Made by a program: the position numbers and the translations under genes | Assembly (NCBI RefSeq): GCF_900188375.1 | Contig: NZ_FZOO01000003.1 | Location: 372,001 to 436,000, forward strand | Length of the DNA stretch: 64,000 bases | Direction: 5' to 3' | DNA from: Geodermatophilus pulveris | GTDB lineage: Bacteria > Actinomycetota > Actinomycetes > Mycobacteriales > Geodermatophilaceae | The notes under the pieces: generated by a model | What the model saw: only the letters and a program-made list of their open reading frames with translations | What the model was told of the DNA's origin: nothing | Databases searched by the model: none | Shown: positions 1 to 11,031 of the stretch, piece after piece | Position numbering within the stretch: position 1 is the first letter of the stretch | Layout of the letters: every line of letters begins with the position of its first letter

Positions 1-173
1 CGCCGATCCGCGACCGGTACGAGCACCAGGGCCACCCCTACTACGCCACCGCCCGGCTGTGGGACGACGGCGTCATCGACCCCGCGCAGACCCGCACCGT
101 GCTCGGCCTGGCCCTGTCCGCCTGCGCCAACGCGCCCCTGGAGGAGGTCGGCTATGGCGTCTTCCGGATGTGA
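1..173 (+). CDS. Acyl-CoA carboxylase beta subunit (methylcrotonyl-CoA type), C-terminal end
   Basis: Partial gene whose 5' part lies outside the window. The reading frame begins at base 3 and encodes about 56 residues ending in [11 protein letters not shown]. The stretch [21 protein letters not shown] followed by a P-x-x-T-R-x-V-L-G-L-A segment is typical of the carboxyltransferase C terminus of methylcrotonyl-CoA carboxylase beta subunits. That subunit transfers the carboxyl group from carboxybiotin to the acyl-CoA. The alpha subunit lies downstream at 991-2985, so the two form one enzyme despite an intervening ferritin gene. Substrate assignment is inference from these residues and the neighbouring acyl-CoA dehydrogenase. 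The gene converges with ferritin, leaving a 4-bp gap. Confidence 0.85.
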   Translation, partial: PIRDRYEHQGHPYYATARLWDDGVIDPAQTRTVLGLALSACANAPLEEVGYGVFRM

Positions 174-177
174 GGGC

Positions 178-702
178 TCAGGCCCCGGCGACCGGCGGGG
201 CGGTCGGGTCGGCGGCCTCCGCGGTGACCTCGCGGAGCACGTAGTCCTCGATCGTCTCCAGGTCGTGGGTGGAGCGCTTCACGATGGTGAGCAGGTCGCT
301 CATCTTGCTGACCTCCTCGATCTGCTCCTTGATGAACCACTGCATGAACTGGTCGGAGGCGAAGTCGTTCTCCCGCCGGGCGACGCCGATGAGCGCGTTG
401 ATCTGCTCGGTGACCCGCTTCTCCTGCTCCAGGGCGAGGGCGACCGGGGCCACGACGTCGGCGAACTCGTTGACCGGGGCGGGGATGCCGGGGATGCGCA
501 CCGGCGCGTCGGAGTCCAGCAGGTAGCGGACCATCATCATGGCGTGCTCGCGCTCCTCCATCGCCTGGTCGAAGAAGAGCTGCGCCGTCCGGGGCATGGT
601 CAGCTCGTCGAAGTAGACGGCGCACGCCACGTACTGCTGGTGGGCGGCGAACTCGTGACCGACCTGCGTGTTCAGCAGCTCGACGAAGGCGGGGGCGGCC
701 AT
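178..702 (-). CDS. Ferritin (non-haem, BfrB/Ftn type)
   Basis: 174-residue ferritin, the usual length for bacterial iron-storage cages of 24 subunits. Ferroxidase ligands are visible: Glu17 in GHEFAAHQQY, Glu50 and His53 in the EEREHAM segment, and a further acidic set in the EQEKRVTEQINAL helix. There is no obvious haem-binding Met of bacterioferritin, so a BfrB/Ftn-type ferritin is preferred. It oxidises and stores iron in the cytoplasm. The gene is read away from a divergent intergenic region that holds an IdeR-like iron box and a TACCGT -10 hexamer (735-740). This suggests activation by iron-loaded IdeR, as known for mycobacterial bfrB. It sits on the opposite strand inside an otherwise co-directional carboxylase gene set. 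Confidence 0.93.
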   Translation of the reverse strand: MAAPAFVELLNTQVGHEFAAHQQYVACAVYFDELTMPRTAQLFFDQAMEEREHAMMMVRYLLDSDAPVRIPGIPAPVNEFADVVAPVALALEQEKRVTEQINALIGVARRENDFASDQFMQWFIKEQIEEVSKMSDLLTIVKRSTHDLETIEDYVLREVTAEAADPTAPPVAGA

Positions 703-774
703 GGGGTCTCCCGGGGTGAGGTGGCGTGGATGGCACGGTATCCGCTGACCGGCCGGTGCCTGTCGACCGGCGGA

Positions 775-793
775 ACAGGCGAGGCTAACCTCA
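775..793. promoter_or_regulatory. IdeR/DtxR-type iron box
   Basis: The 19-bp site acaggcgaggctaacctca matches the consensus TTAGGTTAGGCTAACCTAA at 14 of 19 positions by eye. The right half is nearly perfect. It overlaps the forward -10 candidate TAACCT (786-791) of the small gene at 816. It lies just upstream of the reverse -35 candidate (759-764) of ferritin. That geometry fits repression forward and activation in reverse by one bound regulator. Functional role is inferred. Confidence 0.55.
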
Positions 794-815
794 CCCGGTG
801 GGGAAGCGCGGGCGG

Positions 816-947
816 ATGCCCAAGTCGGAGTGCTGCCAGGACAAGCCGCGCTGCAAACGCTGCCCCCTGCGGGCCCTCGCCGAGGGGACGCTCCCGCCGG
901 GCTACACGGTCAAGAAGCGCCGCCTGGTCAAGGTCGGCAAGGCCTGA
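816..947 (+). CDS. Small Cys-rich basic protein, 43 aa
   Basis: Short open frame starting ATG at 816 and ending TGA at 947. The protein starts MPKSECCQDKPRCKRCP and ends with a Lys/Arg-rich tail (KKRRLVKVGKA). Cysteines 6, 7, 13 and 16 could bind a metal ion. I recognise the general style of a small conserved actinobacterial protein but no named family. It lies 43 bp upstream of the carboxylase alpha subunit and could be co-transcribed with it. A TANNNT -10 (786-791) lies within the IdeR-like box. Function unknown; an iron- or zinc-related role is speculation from the cysteines and the box. Confidence 0.7.
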   Translation: MPKSECCQDKPRCKRCPLRALAEGTLPPGYTVKKRRLVKVGKA

Positions 948-990
948 CCCATCCGGCTCCCGGCGCGTCCCGGCCGGGGGGTGCTGAGCG

Positions 991-2985
<1,995 letters not shown>

Positions 2986-2990
2986 CCCGA

Positions 2991-4145
<1,155 letters not shown>

Positions 4146-4158
4146 GCGCAGTTCCCGA

Positions 4159-4216
4159 CGAGATCGGCGATCCCGCACGCCTGCGCCCCCATGGCCGTGC
4201 GAGATCGCCGATCTCG
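4159..4216. terminator. Long hairpin between convergent genes
   Basis: Arms 4159-4178 and 4197-4216 pair over 20 bp with a single G-U-type mismatch and an 18-nt loop. The core is cgagatcggcgatc. It lies between the end of the acyl-CoA dehydrogenase and the reverse-strand glycerate kinase, so a bidirectional terminator is likely. No U-tract is present, as is normal at this GC content. Confidence 0.65.
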
Positions 4217-4245
4217 CCGGGTCGGGGCGCCGGCAGCCGACGAGG

Positions 4246-5388
4246 TCAGGTGCCCGCTGTCCCGTCGACGAGTCGGTCGACGGCGATCTGCTCCGCCAGC
4301 CGCTCGAGCAGCGAGGCGGCCTCGGCCATGCAGCGCTCGGGGTCCGGCTCGAGGTCGGTGAGCGCGTGCGCGGCGTCGATGCCGGCCGCCCGCAGCGGCT
4401 CGTCGGCCAGGTCGCGGCGCCCGCAGACGGCGACCACCGCGGGGACGCCGGCCGCCCGGGCCCGCCGCGCGACGCCGACCGGCGCCTTGCCGCGCAGGCT
4501 CTGCCCGTCCAGCGACCCCTCACCGACGACCACCAGGTCGGCGCCGGCCACCAGCCGGTCGAAGCCGAGCAGGTCCAGCAGCAGGTCGATGCCCGGCCGC
4601 AGCTGCGCCCCGAGGACGGCGAGCGCGGCGAACCCCACCCCGCCCGCGGCGCCGGCACCCGGCTCGTCGCGCAGGTCGCGACCGGTGGCCGCCGCCACCG
4701 CGTCGGCCAGCCGGGTCAGGCAGCCGTCGAGGTAGGTGACGTCGTCGGGGTCGGCGCCCTTCTGCGGGCCGTAGACCGCGGCGGCGCCCGCGGGGCCGGT
4801 CAGCGGGTTGTCCACGTCGCAGGCGACGACCACCTCCGCCCCGTCCAGCGCCGCGGCGACCCCGCCGACGTCCACCCGGGCCAGCCTCTCCAACCCGGCG
4901 CCACCCGGGCCGATGGGGGCGCCGTCGGCGTCGAGCAGCCGCCCGCCGAGGGCCTCCAGCAGCCCGGCGCCCCCGTCGGTGGTGGCGCTGCCGCCGATGC
5001 CGAGGACCACCCGGCGGGCGCCGGCGGCCAGCGCGGCGGCGACCAGCTCACCGGTGCCGCGGCTGGTGGCGGTGCGCGGCTGGGGCCGGCCGCCGGGCAG
5101 CCGGCCCAGTCCGGAGACGTCGGCCATCTCGACGACGGCGACGTCCCCGAGCCGCGCGTAGGCCGTCGCCACCGGCTCGCCGGTGGGCCCGGTCGCGGTG
5201 ACCGGCACCTCGTCGTACCCGGCGGCCAGGGCGGCGGCCAGGGTGCCGTCCCCGCCGTCGGCGACGGGCAGCCGGACCACCTCGACGTCCGGGCGCGCGG
5301 CGGTCAGGCCGCGGGCGACGGCCTCGGCCACCTCCGTCGCGGTCAGCGATCCCTTGAACTTGTCCGGGGCGACGAGGACGTGGGGCAC
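4246..5388 (-). CDS. Glycerate kinase
   Basis: 380-residue member of the glycerate kinase family (GarK/GlxK type), starting MPHVLVAPDKFKGSLTATEV, which is the family signature N terminus. It also shows ARRVVLGIGGSATTDGGAG and a DLVVVGEGSLDGQSLRGKAP segment, both hallmark glycine-rich regions. It phosphorylates D-glycerate with ATP, feeding glycolate/glyoxylate or serine breakdown products into glycolysis. It is followed on the same strand by no close gene and preceded (29 bp) by a quinone oxidoreductase, with which it may share a transcript. No glyoxylate genes are seen nearby. Confidence 0.93.
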   Translation of the reverse strand: MPHVLVAPDKFKGSLTATEVAEAVARGLTAARPDVEVVRLPVADGGDGTLAAALAAGYDEVPVTATGPTGEPVATAYARLGDVAVVEMADVSGLGRLPGGRPQPRTATSRGTGELVAAALAAGARRVVLGIGGSATTDGGAGLLEALGGRLLDADGAPIGPGGAGLERLARVDVGGVAAALDGAEVVVACDVDNPLTGPAGAAAVYGPQKGADPDDVTYLDGCLTRLADAVAAATGRDLRDEPGAGAAGGVGFAALAVLGAQLRPGIDLLLDLLGFDRLVAGADLVVVGEGSLDGQSLRGKAPVGVARRARAAGVPAVVAVCGRRDLADEPLRAAGIDAAHALTDLEPDPERCMAEAASLLERLAEQIAVDRLVDGTAGT

Positions 5389-5416
5389 CGGGCGATCCTG
5401 TCAGCTCGGTCCGCTC

Positions 5417-6430
5417 TCAGCTCGTGACGTCGACCAGCACCTTGCCGACGGCACCCTCCTCGACCGCGCGGTGCGCCCGCGCGGTCTCGGCCAGCGGGAA
5501 GACGTGCAGCGGCAGGCCGGCGTCCTCGCCGACGCGCACCGCGCCGTCGAGCACCGCGGCGTTGACGTCCTCCACGCCGATCGCCTTGGCCCGCTCCGGC
5601 TCGGTGTAGACGAGCACGAACTGCCAGCGCGCGTTCTGCACCATCTGCGCGCGCACCGGCAGGGTGACCTCCGCGCCGCCGTCGTCGGCGTACATCGCGA
5701 CCGCGCCGTGCCGGGCCACGAGCTGGGCGTCGACGGCGGCGTTGGTCGCGGCGGAGACCTCGACGATCGCGTCGACGCCGTCCGGGGCGATCTTGCGCAC
5801 CTCGGCGACGACGTCCTGGCGGCGGTAGTCGACGACGTGCGACGCCCCGGCCGCGGCCGCCAGCTGCGCCTTGCGCGGGCTGCTCACCGTGGCGACGACG
5901 GTGGCGTCGGCCCAGCGGGCCAGCTGGACGGCCGCGTTGCCCACCGCGCCGGCCCCGCCTTGCACCAGCACGGTGTGCCCGGTCAGCGCGCCCGGGCCGA
6001 GCCGGTCGGGCAGCGACTCGGCGACGGTCAGGCAGCGGTGCGCGGTGAGGAACGGGATGCCCAGCGCCGCGCCGAGCTCGAACGACGGCCCGGCCCCGAG
6101 CAGGACGACCTGCCGCGCGGGGACGACGGCGTACTCCGCCGCCGTCCCGTGCGGGCGCTGCCAGGCGGCCTCCCAGATCCACACCCGCTCGCCGACCAGC
6201 ACCGGGTCGACGCCCTCGCCGACGGCGTCGACGGTGCCCGAGCCGTCCTGGTCGGGCACCTGGCCACCGGCGGGCGGCTCGGCGGTGCGCCGGCTCTTCC
6301 AGTCGGTCGGGTTCACGCCGGAGTACGCCAGCCGCACCCGCACCTCGCCCGGGCCGGGCTCGGGGGTCGGGCGGTCGACCAGCTGCAGGACGTCGGGGTC
6401 GCCGTTCTCGGTGTAGACGATGGCTCGCAC
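5417..6430 (-). CDS. Zinc-independent NADPH:quinone oxidoreductase (MDR family)
   Basis: 337 residues, medium-chain dehydrogenase/reductase. The N-terminal GroES-like domain includes AYSGVNPTDWKSR, where zinc-site cysteines are absent. The Rossmann domain carries the VLVQGGAGAVGNAAVQLA glycine motif. These features place it in the quinone oxidoreductase branch, which reduces quinones or enones with NADPH. The physiological substrate cannot be read from sequence. It is probably transcribed with the downstream glycerate kinase (29-bp gap). Confidence 0.9.
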   Translation of the reverse strand: MRAIVYTENGDPDVLQLVDRPTPEPGPGEVRVRLAYSGVNPTDWKSRRTAEPPAGGQVPDQDGSGTVDAVGEGVDPVLVGERVWIWEAAWQRPHGTAAEYAVVPARQVVLLGAGPSFELGAALGIPFLTAHRCLTVAESLPDRLGPGALTGHTVLVQGGAGAVGNAAVQLARWADATVVATVSSPRKAQLAAAAGASHVVDYRRQDVVAEVRKIAPDGVDAIVEVSAATNAAVDAQLVARHGAVAMYADDGGAEVTLPVRAQMVQNARWQFVLVYTEPERAKAIGVEDVNAAVLDGAVRVGEDAGLPLHVFPLAETARAHRAVEEGAVGKVLVDVTS

Positions 6431-6514
6431 GGTCCCCTCCTACCCGGGCCGGGCGGTCGGACGCGCGGTGACCACGGTCAGCCCAGCGGCGGGGTGCTCA
6501 CGGGTGCCCGCGGC

Positions 6515-6910
6515 TCAGGTCAGGGTGAGCTGCCAGGAGACGCCGAAGCGGTCCTGCACCCAGCCGAAGCGGCGGCTGAAGTCGTAGGCGTCCAGCGGCA
6601 TCAGCACCGTGCCGCCGTCGGCCAGGCCCGCGAAGGCCCGGTCGAGCTCCTCCTCCGAGGCCGTCTCGACCCAGATGGAGAACGACGGCGTGAAGCCGAA
6701 GTCGTGCACCGGGGGGCTGTCGAAGCAGCGGAACACCTGCCCGGCGATCGAGAAGGTGGCCTGCTGCACCGTCCCCTCCGCGCCCGCGGCGTCCGGCCCG
6801 AACCGATCGAGGGTGAGGAGGCGCGCGTCGTCGAACAGCGACGTGTACAGCTCCACCGCCGGCTCCGCGTCGCCCGTGAACATGAGGAAGGGGGTCACCT
6901 GCTGCGGCAT
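6515..6910 (-). CDS. PhnB-like VOC/glyoxalase-fold protein
   Basis: 131 residues starting MPQQVTPFLMFTGDAEPAVE, with FSIAGQVFRCFDSPP in the middle and DRFGVSWQLTL at the end. This is the signature of the PhnB-like (3-demethylubiquinone methyltransferase-like) branch of the vicinal oxygen chelate fold. Members of this branch usually have no established enzymatic role. Internal ATG at 6910 is chosen over an upstream ATG because the family normally begins with this segment. It is read in the same direction as the oxidoreductase and glycerate kinase, with an 84-bp gap. Confidence 0.85.
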   Translation of the reverse strand: MPQQVTPFLMFTGDAEPAVELYTSLFDDARLLTLDRFGPDAAGAEGTVQQATFSIAGQVFRCFDSPPVHDFGFTPSFSIWVETASEEELDRAFAGLADGGTVLMPLDAYDFSRRFGWVQDRFGVSWQLTLT

Positions 6911-6960
6911 GGCCGTCACCGTAGGGCCGGCCACCGACGCGATCCGGGCACGATGGTGCG

Positions 6961-7227
6961 GTGGCTGCCCCCGTCGACGACCTGGTGCTGCCGGCCCGGG
7001 CAGGTGGTCACCTGCGGCTCGACGGGCGCGCCGTCTCGGTCCGGTGGGGGCCGGACGGCGACCGCGGCCGGGTGGCCGACCGCTGCCCCCGCGAGCTCGT
7101 GGCGGCGGACCTGCCGTACGTGTCCGACCTGGACGTCCTCCGGCCGCGGTGGACGGCGGGCGAGCTGCGGGTCCTGCGCGCGGTGCTCGACCGGGCGGTG
7201 CACGTCCTGCGGGCCGCGCTGACCTGA
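6961..7227 (+). CDS. Hypothetical protein, 88 aa
   Basis: GTG-start frame reading VAAPVDDLVLPARAGG with a C-terminal helix rich in Arg, Val and Leu (ELRVLRAVLDRAVHVLRAAL). Codon bias fits coding DNA, and the gene fills the space between two reverse-strand genes. It starts 50 bp from the divergent PhnB-like gene. No family recognised; no cysteines beyond one, no membrane segment. Confidence 0.6.
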   Translation: MAAPVDDLVLPARAGGHLRLDGRAVSVRWGPDGDRGRVADRCPRELVAADLPYVSDLDVLRPRWTAGELRVLRAVLDRAVHVLRAALT

Positions 7228-7237
7228 CCGCCGGCGC

Positions 7238-7834
7238 TCAGCCGAGCCGCTGGCCGACCGCGGCCAGCAGGTCGTCGACCACGGACGGCTCGCTCCCCGT
7301 CGCGACGACGAGCACGACCACCTCCCCGGCGTGCACCAGGCGGGTCTCGCCGGCCGACCCGCTGCGGATCGTGACGCCGGTCCACCCCGACCCCGACCAG
7401 TCCGCCACCGACCGGGCGGGCGGGCCGGGCGCCGCCGACGCGCAGTCCGGCGCCTCCGCCCGTGCCTGCCCCAGCACCGCCTCGGCGACCATCGGGACCG
7501 ACGTCGCCCAGGCGTAGACGTGCACGGTCGCGTCCTCGGCGGCGTGTCCCGCGGCGACCGGCTCGCCGAGGGCGGGGTCCACCCGCGGCGCCGGCGTGCC
7601 CGGCGCCGTGGTGCACAGCAGCGCGGGCGGCGGCGGTGGCCGGACCGGCCGGGCCCCGGGCACCGGCACGGACAGCGCCGCCGCGAGGTCGGGCGGCCCG
7701 CCCGGGGAGGCGGTGCCCTCGACGGCCGCGGTGCAGGAGGTCAGCCCGAGGGCCGCCACCAGGACCCAGGCTCCCGCCGTCCGCACGACCGCCACCTCCC
7801 GCAGAGGGGCTACCCCCGTCCGCCGCCGGCGCAC
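7238..7834 (-). CDS. Putative secreted lipoprotein
   Basis: 198 residues. A short positively charged N terminus is followed by a hydrophobic stretch ending in the lipobox LTSC, so the mature protein would be lipid-anchored on the outer face of the membrane. After a Pro-rich linker (VRPPPPPAL) the domain resembles small actinobacterial surface lipoproteins with an exposed sensor-like fold, but I cannot name a family. Translation might begin further in, at the GTG just before RTAGAWVLVAALG, which would give a more standard signal peptide. It converges with the preceding small gene (10-bp gap) and is divergent from the ATP-grasp gene. Confidence 0.75.
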   Translation of the reverse strand: MRRRRTGVAPLREVAVVRTAGAWVLVAALGLTSCTAAVEGTASPGGPPDLAAALSVPVPGARPVRPPPPPALLCTTAPGTPAPRVDPALGEPVAAGHAAEDATVHVYAWATSVPMVAEAVLGQARAEAPDCASAAPGPPARSVADWSGSGWTGVTIRSGSAGETRLVHAGEVVVLVVATGSEPSVVDDLLAAVGQRLG

Positions 7835-7884
7835 GCGGTGGACCCGCGCTTGCCGGGCGCCGTCCCGGCTGGTGGGGTCGGGCG

Positions 7885-8730
7885 GTGCCCGCCCCGCTGA
7901 CCGGCGTCCTGCCGCCCCCGCTGCTCCGCACCGTGCGCTACCGGCAGGCCACCGGGCACCTCCCGCCGCTGCGGCGGCCGCGCACCTTCTCCGAGAAGCT
8001 CAACTGGCGGATCACCCTCGACCGGCGCGAGCTGCTGGCGCCCACCTGCGACAAGCTGGCGATGAAGGAGCACGCCCGCGCGCTGGCGCCCGGCCTGGTC
8101 CGCGTCCCGGAGACGCTGTGGTCGGGCACCGACGTCGGCGAGCTGGCCGACGTCGGCCTGCCCGGCGCGTGGGTGCTCAAGCCCAACCACTCGTGCATCC
8201 GACGGCTGTTCGGCCGCGGACCCGCCGACGTGGCCGAGCTGCGCCGGCGCACCGCCGGCTGGGTCGGCGAGCAGTACTGGCGCCGCAGCGGGGAGTGGGC
8301 CTACCGGCGGGCGCGTCCGTGCCTGCTGGTGGAGGAGCACGTCGGCGACCCGGGCACGGTGCCGGCCGACCTCAAGGTGCTGGTCGTCGGCGGGGCGCCC
8401 CGGCTGGTCGAGCGGCACACCGGCCGGGACGGCGACCACGGCGTTCGGCTCTGGTCGCCGCAGTGGGCGCCGCTGCCCTGGACGCTGGGCCGCCGGCCCG
8501 GCCCGGACGCCGCCCCGCCCGAGCGCCTGGACGACCTGATCGCGGCCGCCACCGCGCTGGCCGGGCCCTTCGACATGATGCGCGTCGACTTCTACGACGT
8601 CGGCGGCGAGCTGTGGTTCGGCGAGCTCACCCCCTACCCCGGCGCCGGGCTGTCCCCGCTGGAGCCCGACCTCGACGCCTGGCTGGGCGGGGCCTGGACG
8701 CTCCCGCCGCTGCGGCGCACCCGCCGCTGA
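7885..8730 (+). CDS. TupA-like ATP-grasp protein
   Basis: 281 residues. RTFSEKLNWRITLDRRELL and DKLAMKEHARAL are characteristic of the TupA-like ATP-grasp family, first described from teichuronopeptide synthesis. GAWVLKPNHSC (nucleotide-binding strand), LLVEEHVGD, FDMMRVDFYDV and WFGELTPYPGAG (metal-binding Glu/Asn-like end) follow the family order. Such enzymes ligate a carboxylate to an amine or sugar; the substrate here is unknown. GTG 7885 is the start that gives the family N terminus. An alpha/beta hydrolase follows after 11 bp and may modify or release the same cell-surface product. Confidence 0.85.
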   Translation: MPAPLTGVLPPPLLRTVRYRQATGHLPPLRRPRTFSEKLNWRITLDRRELLAPTCDKLAMKEHARALAPGLVRVPETLWSGTDVGELADVGLPGAWVLKPNHSCIRRLFGRGPADVAELRRRTAGWVGEQYWRRSGEWAYRRARPCLLVEEHVGDPGTVPADLKVLVVGGAPRLVERHTGRDGDHGVRLWSPQWAPLPWTLGRRPGPDAAPPERLDDLIAAATALAGPFDMMRVDFYDVGGELWFGELTPYPGAGLSPLEPDLDAWLGGAWTLPPLRRTRR

Positions 8731-8741
8731 CCGGCTCCGCG

Positions 8742-9569
8742 GTGGGGGTGGTGCGCACGGTGGCGGCGGTCGCCGGGGTCGTCGTCGTCCTGTACGCGGG
8801 CCTGGTCGGGGCGGCGTGGGCCCTGCAGCGCCACCTGGTGTACCTGCCCGACGCCGGCCCGGTGCCGCCCGCGGCGTCCGTCCTCCCGGGGGCGCGCGAC
8901 GTCGTGCTGCGCACCGGGGACGGCCTCCGGCTGGGCGCCTGGTTCGTCCCGGGGGCCGGTCCCGAGGCGCCCGCCGTCCTGGTGGCGAACGGCAACGGGG
9001 GGCACCGCGGCCTGCGGGCGCCCCTCGCCGCGGCCCTGCACGACGAGGGCCTGGCGGTGCTGCTGTTCGACTACCGCGGGTACGGCGGCAACCCCGGGAC
9101 GCCGGGCGAGGCCGGCCTGGCGCTGGACGTCCGGGCCGCCCGCGGGTACCTCCTGGAGGAGGCGGGCGTGCCGGCCGGCCGGCTGCTGTACCTCGGCGAG
9201 AGCCTGGGCGCCGGGGTGGTCGCCGAGCTCGCGACCGAGCACCCCCCGGCCGGGCTGGTGCTGCGCTCGCCGTTCGTCGACCTGGCCGCGGTCGGCCGCG
9301 AGCACTACCCGTTCCTGCCGGTCGGGGCGCTGCTGCGCGACCGCTACCCGGTCGCGGAGCGGGTCGCCTCGGTCGAGGCCCCGACGACGGTGGTGTACGG
9401 CGGCGCCGACTCGATCGTGCCCCCCGGGCAGAGCCGCGCCGTGGCCGACGCGGCTGCCGGGCTGCACCGGGTGGTGGAGGTGCCCGGTGCCGACCACAAC
9501 GACCCGGTGCTGCTCGACGGCCCGGAGCTGGTCGGCGCGGTCGTGGAGCTGGCGCGCCGGGCCGGCTGA
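8742..9569 (+). CDS. Membrane-anchored alpha/beta hydrolase (BEM46-like)
   Basis: 275 residues. An N-terminal hydrophobic segment (about residues 5-28) would anchor the enzyme, followed by an extracytoplasmic alpha/beta hydrolase. The nucleophile elbow GESLGAG, the acid in YGGADSIVPP and the histidine in VPGADHND are all present. DYRGYGGNPGTPGE is typical of the BEM46/YfhR-like branch. Substrate is unknown. GTG 8742 is the first of three in-frame GTGs (8742, 8748, 8751). The 11-bp gap to the ATP-grasp gene suggests co-transcription. Confidence 0.87.
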   Translation: MGVVRTVAAVAGVVVVLYAGLVGAAWALQRHLVYLPDAGPVPPAASVLPGARDVVLRTGDGLRLGAWFVPGAGPEAPAVLVANGNGGHRGLRAPLAAALHDEGLAVLLFDYRGYGGNPGTPGEAGLALDVRAARGYLLEEAGVPAGRLLYLGESLGAGVVAELATEHPPAGLVLRSPFVDLAAVGREHYPFLPVGALLRDRYPVAERVASVEAPTTVVYGGADSIVPPGQSRAVADAAAGLHRVVEVPGADHNDPVLLDGPELVGAVVELARRAG

Positions 9570-9591
9570 CCGGACGGGCGCCGGCGAGCGG

Positions 9592-11031
9592 TCAGGACCG
9601 CACCGGCGGGACGGGCTCCTCCTCGGTGCTGCCGACCTCCCGGGCCACCTCCGGCCGGCGCACGCGGACGGCCAGGTACCAGGCCATGCCCAGGGCGAGG
9701 GTGGCGAGGTAGATCCAGGGCAGCAGGTTCAGCGGCCACGCCGGGCTCGGGACGACGTTCTTGTAGAACACGTACAGCAGGGCGGCCACGACGACCACGG
9801 CGAGGACGGTCGAGAGGGGGTTGGCCTCGCCCCGCCGGCGGAGGAAGAACGGCAGGGCCGCCGCCATCAGCAGGTAGGCCACCATGTAGCCGAACGTCCC
9901 GACGGTGCCGACGTAGGCGTAGACCTCCAGCGGCCCCCGGCCGGGCACCATCAGAACGATCGGCACCAGGCCGATGACCGGCGCGATGACGCCGATCGCC
10001 ACGTGCGGTGTCTTGTACCGGGGGTGGGCGCGGCCCAGCGGCCGGGGCAGGACGTCCTCCTCGCCCATCGTGTAGAGCACCCGCGAGGCGGCGTTGATGC
10101 TCGCGATCGCGACCGCGAAGAACGACGCGGTGACGCCGAGGTCGACCAGCCAGGTGACCCCGCCCAGGCCGTTCTGCGCGGCCAGTTCGCTGACCGGGGC
10201 TGCGCTGCCGCTCAGGCCCTCCGTCCCGCCGAAGCCCAGCACGGAGGCGTAGGTCGCGAAGACGTACAGCAGCCCGACCAGCACGGCGCTGCCGACGACC
10301 GCCCGGGGGATGGTGCGGTGCGGGTCGCGCGCCTCGGCGCCCAGGCTGGCGGCGCTCTCGAAGCCGACGAAGCCGAGGACGGCCAGCACGATCCCGTACG
10401 TCACACCGTCGAAGCTGGTCCCGGACAGGTCGAACTGAGACGGGGCCGCGCCGTCGCCGCCGCGGACCACCACGACGACGAGCACCAGGAGGACGGCGGC
10501 CACCGAGACGACCTCCAGGACCAGCCCGACGCGGGTGGAGATCCTGATGCCCGCGATGGCGAAGGCCGCGGCGGCCACCGTGGTGAGGGCGGTGATGACG
10601 ATGTACGCGGTGTTGGAGGTCGCCGGCAGGCCGATCGAGTCGAGGAAGCTGCCCAGGTACGGGCCGATGAGGGTCACGCCCAGCATCGCGATGCAGAGGT
10701 AGCCGATGACCAGGCTCCAGCCGGCCGCGAAGGCGCCCGTCGGGCCCAGCCCGCGGGCGACGTAGCTGTACAGCGAGCCGGAGGAGGCGAACCGCCGCCC
10801 GAACTGCGCCACGCACAACCCGACCAGGACGACGACGACCGTGGCGGCCACGTAGGACAGCCACGCGCCCTGGCCGGCGAACAGCACGATGAGCGCCGGG
10901 CCGGTGGCCATGACCGCGCTGGGGGCGATGCCGGCCACCGACTGGGACAGCACCTCCACCTGTGTCATCGAGCCGTGCGCCAGCCCGCGGTCGGGGTGGG
11001 CCGGAGCGGCCGCCTCCTCGCCCGTGCTCAC
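9592..11031 (-). CDS. APC-family amino acid/amine permease
   Basis: 479 residues with about 12-14 hydrophobic segments. The first begins VLSQSVAGIAPSAVMATGPA, and GFVGFESAASLGAEARDP is the conserved mid-protein motif of amino-acid permeases. GTG 11031 forms a 4-bp GTGA overlap with the stop of the copper amine oxidase, so translation is probably coupled. It likely imports the amine oxidised by that enzyme, or exports/imports a related amino acid. The linkage is inference; the transporter family is clear. Confidence 0.92.
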   Translation of the reverse strand: MSTGEEAAAPAHPDRGLAHGSMTQVEVLSQSVAGIAPSAVMATGPALIVLFAGQGAWLSYVAATVVVVLVGLCVAQFGRRFASSGSLYSYVARGLGPTGAFAAGWSLVIGYLCIAMLGVTLIGPYLGSFLDSIGLPATSNTAYIVITALTTVAAAAFAIAGIRISTRVGLVLEVVSVAAVLLVLVVVVVRGGDGAAPSQFDLSGTSFDGVTYGIVLAVLGFVGFESAASLGAEARDPHRTIPRAVVGSAVLVGLLYVFATYASVLGFGGTEGLSGSAAPVSELAAQNGLGGVTWLVDLGVTASFFAVAIASINAASRVLYTMGEEDVLPRPLGRAHPRYKTPHVAIGVIAPVIGLVPIVLMVPGRGPLEVYAYVGTVGTFGYMVAYLLMAAALPFFLRRRGEANPLSTVLAVVVVAALLYVFYKNVVPSPAWPLNLLPWIYLATLALGMAWYLAVRVRRPEVAREVGSTEEEPVPPVRS

